Shown here one piece after another: positions 32,660 to 41,059 of a stretch of DNA of 64,000 nucleotides (position 1 is the stretch's first letter; the number at the start of each line of letters is the position of its first letter). Made by a program: the position numbers and the translations under genes. The DNA is from Methanoregula sp. UBA64 (GTDB lineage Archaea > Halobacteriota > Methanomicrobia > Methanomicrobiales > Methanospirillaceae). The notes beneath the pieces were generated by a model. That model saw only the letters and a list, made by a program, of their open reading frames with translations, had not been told where the DNA came from and made no database searches. The DNA lies in assembly GCF_002502735.1 (NCBI RefSeq), contig NZ_DAQC01000001.1, positions 303,229 through 367,228 on the forward strand, written 5' to 3'.

Positions 32660-33388
32660 ATTACTATCGAAGATACGATCCCGATTCCTGACGGGCAGGT
32701 CGCAAAGAAACAACTGCACTTCTTCTGGCTTGCCGACTGTTCCGATTCGATGCGCGGAAAGAAGATAGCCACGCTCAACCAGGCAATCCGCGAAGCCCTC
32801 CCCGAGATCCAGAAGGCCGTTGCCGCATACCCTCAGGTCGATATCCGGATGCGGGCCATCAAATTCTCCGATGATGCAGCGTGGCACGTAGGCCCCGACC
32901 CGGTCCCGCTTGCCGATTTTGTCTGGCCCGAACTTGAAACGAGTGGTCTTACCGCTACCGCAAAGGCACTCCGTCTCCTGGCCGGGGAACTCTCCATCGA
33001 ACGCATGCCCCGCCGTGGCCTCCCTCCTGTCTGCATTCTCATCTCGGACGGGTTCTGCACCGATCCCCGGGAAGACTACGATGCAGCTATCGCCGAACTC
33101 GGGAAGATCCCGTGGGGGATCAAGGCGGTCCGGCTCGCCATTGCCCTCGGGGACGAATCGGACTATAATGCAGCAGAACTCCTCAAGTTCTCCAACCAGG
33201 ACGCGGTCGGCCTCTTAAAAGCGCATTCCCCCGAGGAACTGGTCACCTATATCAAGTGGGCCTCGGTCAGCGCATCGGTGGCATCGTCACGCGGCAGGAG
33301 CCGGGGAGCGCCCGCGGCAGAAGAGACCTCGAACGTTGCCCTCGAATCACCGCCCCCGATGATCACGTCCAATACCGACCTGTTCTGA
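32660..33388 (+). CDS. TerY-like von Willebrand factor A domain protein
   Basis: About 242 residues if read from ATT at 32660. The MIDAS metal site needs DxSxS, seen as LADCSDSM just before the first ATG (32750); SGLTAT and ILISDGFCTD supply the other ligands. The frame is closed by TAA at 32582 and contains no ATG, GTG or TTG before 32750. Either a rare ATT (32660) or ATC (32666) start is used, or the reference has an error. An A/G-rich site (AAAGGGGG, 32651-32658) fits ATC best. It forms a TerY-P triad with the next two genes. Confidence 0.85.
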   Translation: MTIEDTIPIPDGQVAKKQLHFFWLADCSDSMRGKKIATLNQAIREALPEIQKAVAAYPQVDIRMRAIKFSDDAAWHVGPDPVPLADFVWPELETSGLTATAKALRLLAGELSIERMPRRGLPPVCILISDGFCTDPREDYDAAIAELGKIPWGIKAVRLAIALGDESDYNAAELLKFSNQDAVGLLKAHSPEELVTYIKWASVSASVASSRGRSRGAPAAEETSNVALESPPPMITSNTDLF

Positions 33389-33395
33389 TCCGATC

Positions 33396-34325
33396 ATGCC
33401 GTTGCCGGAAGAGTTCTCCTGTACCTGCGATACCGGTCTTGGGTGGGCGTTCGGATGCAGCCGGACCGGGGCAGCCCATATCCGGGCGGGCCGTCCCTGC
33501 GAGGATGCCTATGCGCTCTGGAGCGGGTCTTCCGGCGCCGTGCCATGCATTGCCTGTGCAGTTGCGGACGGCCACGGCGATCCCCGGCACGACCGGAGTC
33601 GGACCGGATCGGCGCTTGCGGTGGATGCGGCGATAAGCGAGATGGTTGCGTTCCACCGTTCGTATGCGGACGGGAACATTCCCCGCCAGCAGTTCCGGGC
33701 GGGATTCAAGGCAGATTTTCCCCGGCGGGTTACCCGCCGCTGGCGCGATCTCGTGGCCCGGGACGTTGAACGCTCCGATGCAACACCGTCTCCCGAGGGA
33801 ACCGTCCTCCCCGACGCAGCCTATTCCCGGTACGGCACCACGCTTATTGCCGCCCTTGTCGTCTACGACACCCTCCTTGTCGGCCAGGTCGGAGACGGCG
33901 ACCTTCTCCTACTTCGTCCCGACGGCACGATCACCTTCCCCCTTCCCCGCGACCCGGTTCTTGCCGGAAACGAGACCCATTCCCTGTCCGCCCCGGACGC
34001 GCACCTGCTCTGGAGAACGGCGACAATCGATCGGGGCGAAGGCGGCGTCCTGCTTGCGGCAACCGACGGGATCTCGGACTCGTTTGCCGGCTCGGAGAGC
34101 GAGGAGTTCTCGCTCTTTGTCCACAGCCTTGTCGACCGGGTCCGGACCTACGGAACCGACAGCGTTGCTGCGGCAATGGGGGGCTGGCTGGACCGTTACT
34201 CGGCTATTGCGAGCGGCGACGACATGACGCTCGTGTACGCGTCCATCAACCCCGAACGCCCGGAGACACCGGCTGCAGATCCCCCGGAACAGGACCGGCC
34301 GGTATCGCGGGAGGAGGACTGGTAG
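33396..34325 (+). CDS. PP2C-type protein phosphatase of the TerY-P triad
   Basis: 309 residues. Metal-binding motifs of PP2C are in place: CEDAYALW (motif 1), AVADGHGD (Asp58, His60), QVGDGDLLLL, LLAATDGISDSF and GDDMTLVYA near the C-terminus. The cysteine-containing N-terminus (CTCDTGLGWAFGCS) precedes the fold. It starts 7 bases after the vWA stop and ends 4 bases before the kinase start. It probably reverses phosphorylation by the kinase encoded next to it. Confidence 0.92.
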   Translation: MPLPEEFSCTCDTGLGWAFGCSRTGAAHIRAGRPCEDAYALWSGSSGAVPCIACAVADGHGDPRHDRSRTGSALAVDAAISEMVAFHRSYADGNIPRQQFRAGFKADFPRRVTRRWRDLVARDVERSDATPSPEGTVLPDAAYSRYGTTLIAALVVYDTLLVGQVGDGDLLLLRPDGTITFPLPRDPVLAGNETHSLSAPDAHLLWRTATIDRGEGGVLLAATDGISDSFAGSESEEFSLFVHSLVDRVRTYGTDSVAAAMGGWLDRYSAIASGDDMTLVYASINPERPETPAADPPEQDRPVSREEDW

Positions 34326-34329
34326 CCAA

Positions 34330-35682
34330 ATGACCCTTGCCATCGGCACCCGGCTCCATGCCGAACTTGCCGGGACTACCGTTACCGTGGTAAAAAAGAT
34401 CGGGGAAGGTACCCAGGGGGAGGTATATCTCGTTGACGGCCCGCAGGGGCAGCAGGCGCTCAAATGGTACAAGCCCGAACAGGCAACAAGCGGCCAGCGG
34501 ACGGCAATCTCCTACCTTGTCCGCACCGGCCCGCCCTACGGGGCGGCGGGGAAACGGTTTATCTGGCCGCTCGACCTGGTCACCGCCGATAACACAAAAC
34601 AGTTCGGGTACCTGATGGCACGGATCGATACGCAGAAGTACGCCGAGCTCGGCGAGGTCTGGGCGCACTTAAAACCGGTTCCCTCCCTGTCGGCACTCTG
34701 CGAGATCTCGTACGAACTTGCAAACAGCTACCGGGCGCTCCACCTCTCGGGCCACTGCTACCGGGACATCTCTGCGGGGAATTTGATGTTTGACCCAATA
34801 ACCGGGGACGTTCTCATCTGCGACAACGATAATGTGGGCGTGAACCACGAGTCCCGGTGCCAGGTCTGGGGCACGATGGAATACATGGCCCCGGAGCTCA
34901 TCCGCGGGGAATGCGATCCCTCGACCGAGACCGATCTCCATGCGCTTGCGGTTCTCCTTTTCTATGTCTGGGTCTGGCATCACCCCTTCCATGGCGAGAT
35001 GGAATACCGGTACCACTGCTGGGACATCCCGGCCAAAAAGCAGGTCTATGGGATCACCCCGGTCTTTATCTTCGATCCCGACAACCCAACAAACCGCCTG
35101 CCCGGCGATCCAGACTATGCCCTTGCCGGCAGACGGTGGGACCTGTGCCCGCCCGCACTTCGTGCAATGTTTATCAGGGCATTTACCGAAGGGCTTACGC
35201 AGCCGGCCCGGCGGGTTACCGAAGGAGAATGGCAGAACCTCTTTTTATCCTTAAAGGACCGCCTTGTCTCCTGCCCGCACTGCCGGGCCGAGAATTTCTC
35301 CTCTGTGGACGACCTCCCGATGACCTGCTGGCACTGCCGACGGGAGATCCCCCCGGCACCGAGCCTTCGTATCCAGCGCCCCTGGGGAACCATCTCTGTT
35401 ACCCTGTCGCTGGGCACCACGCTCCTCTCCCGCCATATCCTGCACCCCAACGGGAGTGACGATGGTTCACGGGCGATAGGAAAGGTCGTCCCCCACCCTG
35501 CCATTCCCGGTGCGGCAGGGATCCGGAACCTTTCAAAAACCTCCTGGCAGGTGATCTTCCCGGACGGGATAACATCCGATGTCCCGCCGGGCCGGGCAGT
35601 TCCCCTGAATCCAAAAACAACCATAACGATGGAGGGCACCAGTTGCACCATCCAGTCTGCCGGTTGTGGAGATGAACCATGA
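34330..35682 (+). CDS. Protein kinase with zinc ribbon and FHA-like C-terminus (TerY-P triad)
   Basis: 450 residues. Kinase lobe: glycine loop IGEGTQGEVYLV (25-34), ATP lysine in ALKWYKP (Lys45), catalytic CYRDISAGNLMF (Asp146, Asn151, with YRD instead of HRD), and DND (165-167) in place of DFG, then GTMEYMAPEL. A zinc ribbon follows with Cys315, Cys318, Cys333 and Cys336. The C-terminal ~110 residues (LGTTLLSRHILHP, IRNLSKTSWQV) look like an FHA-type phosphopeptide-binding domain. The gene overlaps the HEAT gene by 4 bases. Confidence 0.9.
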   Translation: MTLAIGTRLHAELAGTTVTVVKKIGEGTQGEVYLVDGPQGQQALKWYKPEQATSGQRTAISYLVRTGPPYGAAGKRFIWPLDLVTADNTKQFGYLMARIDTQKYAELGEVWAHLKPVPSLSALCEISYELANSYRALHLSGHCYRDISAGNLMFDPITGDVLICDNDNVGVNHESRCQVWGTMEYMAPELIRGECDPSTETDLHALAVLLFYVWVWHHPFHGEMEYRYHCWDIPAKKQVYGITPVFIFDPDNPTNRLPGDPDYALAGRRWDLCPPALRAMFIRAFTEGLTQPARRVTEGEWQNLFLSLKDRLVSCPHCRAENFSSVDDLPMTCWHCRREIPPAPSLRIQRPWGTISVTLSLGTTLLSRHILHPNGSDDGSRAIGKVVPHPAIPGAAGIRNLSKTSWQVIFPDGITSDVPPGRAVPLNPKTTITMEGTSCTIQSAGCGDEP

Positions 35683-36530
35683 ACGATACCGCCCGTACCA
35701 CCCTTGCCCGGCTCGTTGCCCGCTACGGTGTTTCTGTTGCCCACGATGCGAACCGGTGTGAAGGGCTGCTCCGCGATACCTGCCCGGACTGCACAAAAGA
35801 GATCTTTATCCTCACAAGCGCCGTGCGTCAGCGGGTCCCTGCGGATCTCCTTGCACCCCGCCAGACGCTTCCCCTGCCGCTGGTGCAGGGGTTTATGGTC
35901 AAGCGCCTGATGGATGAACTCGGCCTCTCCGATGATGCAGCACACTGGGCGGTTGCCAGCTGGTCGGAAGCGCTCGGACTTTCCGATCCGGCCCGGACGG
36001 TCCCGCCCGAAAAGAATACGGTCCCTCCCGGACCCGCCACCCCGGTATCCGTTTCTACTGCCAGCCCCGCCCTCCGCGAACAGTGGGCTGAAGATCTTGC
36101 ACATGCCCCGGTCGCGGTACGGCTCGGCATCATCCGAAACCTCGCAACAAACCCGGATCCCGGGAATACCCGGCTCCTGGTACGGACGCTGGATAACGAA
36201 AGCGGGGTAGTACGGGCAGCAGCCTTCGATACGCTCTCGGACCCGGCACTTGGGGCAGCGGACGCGCTTATCGGGGCTCTGGGGGATCAGTCCGAGGGCA
36301 TTATCTGGCGGGCCGCGCTCGTACTTGCAGACTTAAGGGAGCGCCGGGCCGTCCCGGCGCTTGTCCACCTGCTTGGCCGGCAGGGCATTGTCCGGGAATC
36401 CACGGTCTGGGCGCTGGGCGAGATCCGGTGCAGCGATGCGGTAACCCCGCTCATGAGCCTGGTAAACGATCCCGATCCTGGTATCCGCAGTGCGGCAGAA
36501 GCTGCATTAAAAAAGATCGGATCGCCGTGA
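35679..36530 (+). CDS. HEAT-repeat protein associated with the kinase/phosphatase module
   Basis: 283 residues. The N-terminal ~100 residues (ARLVARYGVSVAHDANRCEG, LLRDTCPD, AAHWAVASWSEALGL) match a helical domain often found next to or fused with bacterial FHA/kinase proteins. The C-terminal ~150 residues are HEAT-like repeats (ALVLADLRERRAVPALVHLL, WALGEIRCSDAVTPLMSLV). It starts inside the kinase stop (4-base overlap). It is likely to be a substrate, scaffold or effector of the phospho-signalling set. Confidence 0.87.
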   Translation: MNDTARTTLARLVARYGVSVAHDANRCEGLLRDTCPDCTKEIFILTSAVRQRVPADLLAPRQTLPLPLVQGFMVKRLMDELGLSDDAAHWAVASWSEALGLSDPARTVPPEKNTVPPGPATPVSVSTASPALREQWAEDLAHAPVAVRLGIIRNLATNPDPGNTRLLVRTLDNESGVVRAAAFDTLSDPALGAADALIGALGDQSEGIIWRAALVLADLRERRAVPALVHLLGRQGIVRESTVWALGEIRCSDAVTPLMSLVNDPDPGIRSAAEAALKKIGSP

Positions 36531-36688
36531 ATCGTATAATTTTTAAAAAAGTGCTGCCGGTGACCTGTTATTTTGCATAAGTCCGGGGTACTTTTATGTT
36601 CCGTCCCTGCAATAAGGTTGTATAGCCCTCAAAGATTTCCGCTGGTACGGGAATACCTGCATGTGCCAACGGGAACAGGACCAGGGAC

Positions 36689-38566
36689 ATGAACGCAGAC
36701 CTGCTCTCCAAGACCTCCCGGCAGATCGTCCGCCACCGGCTCACCAACTACCTGGCGAGCATTGCGGTCGTGCTTATTCTCGTCCTGCTCATCGAACTCG
36801 TCAGCCGGGGAAACCACCTGCTCAGCATTATCCTCATCGAGCTCATCAGTATCGCGGTCGCCATTGCGGTCTTTGTCATTGTCTGGAACAGCAGGCGGAT
36901 CGCCTCCGACTCGTTCCTCCTCGCAATCGGTCTCTCGTGCCTGTTTACTGCGTTCCTTGACACGTTGTTTACCTTTTCTTTTGTCAACCTCCCGCTCCTC
37001 CCGGGCATTGCCGGGGGCATGACCCCCCAGTTCTGGATTGCCGCCCGGTATTTCCAGGCCGCGTCCCTCCTTATTGCGGTAGCGCTCATCGGGAGATCCC
37101 TTACCCCAAAAGGAAAATATGATACCCTCATTCTGACGATTACCTGTGCCGGGATATTTCTGGCCCTTGTGGCAGGAATCGTGATCTGCCATGAGTTCCC
37201 CGACTGTTCCAATGCATTTGCCGGCCCCTCGCTGTTTAAGTCCGCGAGCGAATATCTCATCTCTGCTCTCTTCCTGATAACGGCCGGTTATCTCCTGTTC
37301 CGGCGCCGGCACCTCGATCCCGAGGTCGGGACATTCCTGGTTATCGCCATGCTCTTTTTTGGCTGGGGCGAACTGGTCTTTGCAATCTCCGGGAATGGCA
37401 TTGAGCCCATGAACGTGGTTGGGTTCTTCATCAGGTTCGTGGCGGTGTACTACCTCTATCGTGCAATCGTGACTGTGGGGGTCACCCGGCCGTTCGACCT
37501 GCTCTTCTGTCAGGTGACCGAACGGGAGCACGAGCTTTGCTTAAGCGAGGAACGGTACCGGAAAATTGTCGAGACCCAGACGGAACTGATCAGCCGGTTT
37601 TTGCCGGACGGGAGGCACGTCTTTGTCAACGATGCCTACTGTCGGTTCTTCGGCCTTACCCGCGATGAAATCCTCGGGAAAAAGATGCCGGCCCATTGTG
37701 TGGTCGAGAACCTCACCGACCTTCGGGCAATCTTCTCCGGTCTTACGCCCCAGAAACCGGTAATTGCAGATACCTGCCAGGTGACCCGTTCTGACGGCTC
37801 GATCCGCTGGGTGGTATGGAACGACCAGGCGATCTTTGCTCCCGACGGGACCGTGGTTGAATTCCAGTCTGTAGGAAGGGATATCACAAAACTGCACGAG
37901 GCAAATGAGGCGCTTGAAAAGGCGCACGAGAAGCTCGCCCTCCTCTCCGGCATCACCCGGCACGATATCCTCAACCAGCTGACCGGGTTAAAAAGCCTGA
38001 TCTACCTTGTCCAGAACGAGCCGGGGGACCCTGAAATTCCTGCAATGCTCAAAAAAATGCAGAATATTGCTAATGTTATCGAAGACCAGATCTCGTTTAC
38101 CAAGGATTACGAGGAGATGGGGGTAAAAGCCCCGGTATGGCAGGACGTGACGGCAGGAATTGAACGGGCGGTTGCGGCGCTTCCTTTGGGAACTACCCGG
38201 GTCCAGGTTGAGACCGGGGCTGTGGAAGTCTATGCCGACCCGCTCTTTGAGAAGGTATTCTATAACCTCATCGACAATTCGCTGAAGTATGGCGGAAAAA
38301 ACCTGTCGGCCATCCGCATTGTTTCCCAAAAGACTTCCGAGGGCCTGGAACTGGTGTATAGCGATAACGGCGAGGGAATCCGGGATGAGGATAAGAAAAA
38401 ATTGTTTTCCAAGGGTTTCGGGAAACATACCGGGCTTGGTCTCTTCCTTGTCCGGGAGATCCTCGCTATCACCGGGATCCGGATCGAAGAGACCGGCACC
38501 TTCGGGACCGGCGTGATATTTATCATTACCGTTCCCGTTGATGGATACCGTTTTATTAAGGAATAA
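36689..38566 (+). CDS. MASE3-PAS sensor histidine kinase
   Basis: 625 residues. About eight membrane helices (residues ~20-270) form a MASE3-type sensor. A PAS domain (about 285-405, with SEERYRKIVETQTELISRFL) is followed by a dimerisation segment with the phospho-acceptor ITRHDILNQLTG (His425). The HATPase domain has NLIDNSLKYGG, YSDNGEGI and KHTGLGLFLV. No response regulator is adjacent, so it may signal to a remote partner, as is common in Methanomicrobiales. The signal sensed is unknown. Confidence 0.92.
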   Translation: MNADLLSKTSRQIVRHRLTNYLASIAVVLILVLLIELVSRGNHLLSIILIELISIAVAIAVFVIVWNSRRIASDSFLLAIGLSCLFTAFLDTLFTFSFVNLPLLPGIAGGMTPQFWIAARYFQAASLLIAVALIGRSLTPKGKYDTLILTITCAGIFLALVAGIVICHEFPDCSNAFAGPSLFKSASEYLISALFLITAGYLLFRRRHLDPEVGTFLVIAMLFFGWGELVFAISGNGIEPMNVVGFFIRFVAVYYLYRAIVTVGVTRPFDLLFCQVTEREHELCLSEERYRKIVETQTELISRFLPDGRHVFVNDAYCRFFGLTRDEILGKKMPAHCVVENLTDLRAIFSGLTPQKPVIADTCQVTRSDGSIRWVVWNDQAIFAPDGTVVEFQSVGRDITKLHEANEALEKAHEKLALLSGITRHDILNQLTGLKSLIYLVQNEPGDPEIPAMLKKMQNIANVIEDQISFTKDYEEMGVKAPVWQDVTAGIERAVAALPLGTTRVQVETGAVEVYADPLFEKVFYNLIDNSLKYGGKNLSAIRIVSQKTSEGLELVYSDNGEGIRDEDKKKLFSKGFGKHTGLGLFLVREILAITGIRIEETGTFGTGVIFIITVPVDGYRFIKE

Positions 38567-38678
38567 CCGGTTAACGGCAGTACCCGCGATCTGTTTTTTG
38601 ATATTTTCCCGGCAGATCCGGGCAGAATGCATATGGCAAGATTTAAGGAGTTCGATTTATTAAAAAAGCCTGATACGT

Positions 38679-39395
38679 ATGGAGAGAACTAGTTCCTGTT
38701 TTGGAGTGTGTGTCTTCCTTCTTCTTATCGGGTGCATCGTCTTCGCGGGATGTACGGACAGTACGCCCTCACGGGTTGTATCCGCCACGCCAACAACTGC
38801 GGCGACAGCGCCCCTAACAACAACCGCCATGGTGCAAACTTCCGCTGCAACGCCGGTTACTCCTGCTGCGGCCACCGGTTTGTCCACGTATAAGAATGCA
38901 CAGTATGGCATATCCCTACGGTATCCAAGTACCTGGGATGTCCAGGAGCCGGACTCCCTTGCCATGCGGGACTACGGGAAGTCCACCATCAATATCGTCA
39001 ATTTCTACAGCCCGGGGAAAGAAACCTACGCGGTTTTCAGCGTTGATATCGACCCGTACTCAGCGACCGATCTCGAATCCTATTACAACCACGCGGTTCT
39101 TGCCCTCCAGTCATATTACCCCCACTGGACCATGACCAAACACAACCCCCAGATGGTAGTCTCGGAGAACAAGGCATACCGGATCGATTACAAGGTCGAA
39201 CACGAGGACAGTATAAAATACGACTATGCCTACCAGGTCTATACGATCGCTGACAAGTCCCCGTATATCTTTACCTACCAGGTCCAGAACATTCCCCCTT
39301 CGGACGGTACCTATAACGAGTATCTCGATGAATCGCAGGACATGATAAAAAGTGCCACGATCACGCCCGTTTCCCTGACCGGCAAGACCCGGTAA
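38679..39395 (+). CDS. PsbP-like lipoprotein
   Basis: 238 residues. A lipobox (IVFAGC) ends the signal peptide and a Thr/Ala-rich linker follows. The globular domain (YKNAQYGISLRYPSTWDVQ, EHEDSIKYDYAYQVYTI) resembles the PsbP-like fold of many archaeal and bacterial lipoproteins. The T-rich TTTATTAAAAAAG upstream fits an archaeal promoter with a short leader. The ligand or role is not known. Confidence 0.82.
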   Translation: MERTSSCFGVCVFLLLIGCIVFAGCTDSTPSRVVSATPTTAATAPLTTTAMVQTSAATPVTPAAATGLSTYKNAQYGISLRYPSTWDVQEPDSLAMRDYGKSTINIVNFYSPGKETYAVFSVDIDPYSATDLESYYNHAVLALQSYYPHWTMTKHNPQMVVSENKAYRIDYKVEHEDSIKYDYAYQVYTIADKSPYIFTYQVQNIPPSDGTYNEYLDESQDMIKSATITPVSLTGKTR

Positions 39396-39460
39396 TTATT
39401 CTCTCTGGCGGGAATATCCCCCGGGCTTTTTTTTGTATCTGGGAGCAGGATCCTTAACCA

Positions 39461-41059
39461 TCAGGCCGGGCTGACCGGCTCTTCGCGCGGGGCAATCACT
39501 TTTATTGTCAGGTGGCGCTGGAACACCTTTTCGAATGCCTTTTTCTCCGCTTCCACACCCCAGACCTCGAGCTGGGAGTCTGTTTCGGCAATGATGGCAA
39601 GCACGGCTTCGTTCTTGTCCGCTTTTACAAATTTCGTGTGCTGCACCAGGCCGGAGTGGCTGCGGTCGAGGCTCTCGCCGAGCCGGACAAACATGGCAAG
39701 GACGAGCACCATCTGCTGTTCGCTGGCATCGAGGTCCGGGATGTCCAGGTGTTTTTTCTTCGGTTTTTTCTTCCGGTGGAACCGGGCGGTATTTGCAATA
39801 ATATCGATCTCTTTCTGGTCAAAACCGAGGAGCTCGGAGTTTTTTATGATATAATACGAATGCGCATGATGGTTGGTATAGGAGATGAACGAGCCGATAT
39901 CGTGTAGGAATGCAGCATATTCGAGGAGTTCGCGTTCCCACTCCCCGTAATCGTGCAGTTTTGCCTCTTTTGCCGAGTCGAAGATCTCAAGCGCCAGCCG
40001 GGTGACCGTCCGGGCATGTGACTCGTTTATCCCGCAGGAACGGCCCAGCTGGAGGACGCTTGTCTCCCGGGGAGAGAGCGTCCCAAAGAGCGGGTAGTCC
40101 TCCATCCGCGAGAGGTAGTCGGCAAGGAGGCCGTCCTGGAGACCCCGGTTGGTGACGGTAAGCTGTTCGATACCGAGTTCTTTCATGAAGGTTTCGAGGA
40201 TGATTGCACCGGCGATGATAATGTCCGCCCGCTCGGGGTTGATCCCCGGCACTTTCTTCCGCTCCTCGAGGGAAAGCGAACAGAGCATCTCGATGGTCTT
40301 TTTGAGATCCCGGTAGGTGAGCGTCCCGACAGGAGCGGCAGTCTCCTGCGGGGAGGTTTTTGCCGCGATCTCCGCGAGGTTCATGATGCTGCCGGAGCTG
40401 CCGATGGCAAGATCGATTCTCTGGTTTTTGATCTTCTGGACCGTATGGATGATCGCGTTTTTCACGTACTGCTGGAGGAGCCGGTACTGGTCGGGGCGGA
40501 CCGGGCCGGTCTCGTCTCTGGTAAAGAACTGGTTGGTGAGGCGGATCGCGCCGAGCTTGAAACTGTCAAGAACCTGGTACTGGTGCTGGCCGCCCACCGA
40601 GATCTCCGTGCTCCCCCCGCCAATATCGATAAAAAAGGCCTGTTTTTCGCCAAGGTGGAGGCTTGCGGCAACGCCGAGATAGATGAGCCGCGCTTCCTCG
40701 CGGCCGGGGATCACCCTGACGTCCAGCTGCGCCTCTTCCCGGATCCGGCTGAGCAGTTCGGCCTGGTTCTGTGCCTCCCGTGCGGCCGAGGTTGCGACCG
40801 CCACGAACTCCTCGGCAGCAAACGTGCGGGCGAGATCGGCAAACTTCCGGCAGACCAGACAGGCCCGGTCGATTGCTTCCGGCGTGATCTCCTCGTCGTC
40901 AAACTCCCCTTCGCCAAGGCGCACCTGCTGTTTTTGCCGGGTCAGGATGCTGTAGGAGTGGTTCGGGTTGAACCGTACAACGAGCATGCGCACCGAGTTT
41001 GTACCGATATCGATGAAAGCTACGATCCGTCCGGTCGAGCCGATCTTTTTTGTCTTTAT
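39461..41059 (-). CDS. ppx: Exopolyphosphatase / Ppx-GppA phosphatase with HD-like domain
   Basis: About 532 residues. The ASKHA motif FIDIGTNSVRMLVVRF lies upstream of the first GTG (40991-40993), so the real start must be further back. No ATG, GTG or TTG occurs before an in-frame stop. ATA at 41057-41059 follows GGTGAT closely and overlaps the TAA of the CHAD gene (ATAA), a pattern like the common ATGA coupling. Later motifs include FIDIGGGSTEISV and GSSGSIMN. The C-terminal half has HD-type FLHDIGSFI. It hydrolyses polyphosphate or (p)ppGpp-like nucleotides. Confidence 0.9.
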   Translation of the reverse strand: MKTKKIGSTGRIVAFIDIGTNSVRMLVVRFNPNHSYSILTRQKQQVRLGEGEFDDEEITPEAIDRACLVCRKFADLARTFAAEEFVAVATSAAREAQNQAELLSRIREEAQLDVRVIPGREEARLIYLGVAASLHLGEKQAFFIDIGGGSTEISVGGQHQYQVLDSFKLGAIRLTNQFFTRDETGPVRPDQYRLLQQYVKNAIIHTVQKIKNQRIDLAIGSSGSIMNLAEIAAKTSPQETAAPVGTLTYRDLKKTIEMLCSLSLEERKKVPGINPERADIIIAGAIILETFMKELGIEQLTVTNRGLQDGLLADYLSRMEDYPLFGTLSPRETSVLQLGRSCGINESHARTVTRLALEIFDSAKEAKLHDYGEWERELLEYAAFLHDIGSFISYTNHHAHSYYIIKNSELLGFDQKEIDIIANTARFHRKKKPKKKHLDIPDLDASEQQMVLVLAMFVRLGESLDRSHSGLVQHTKFVKADKNEAVLAIIAETDSQLEVWGVEAEKKAFEKVFQRHLTIKVIAPREEPVSPA

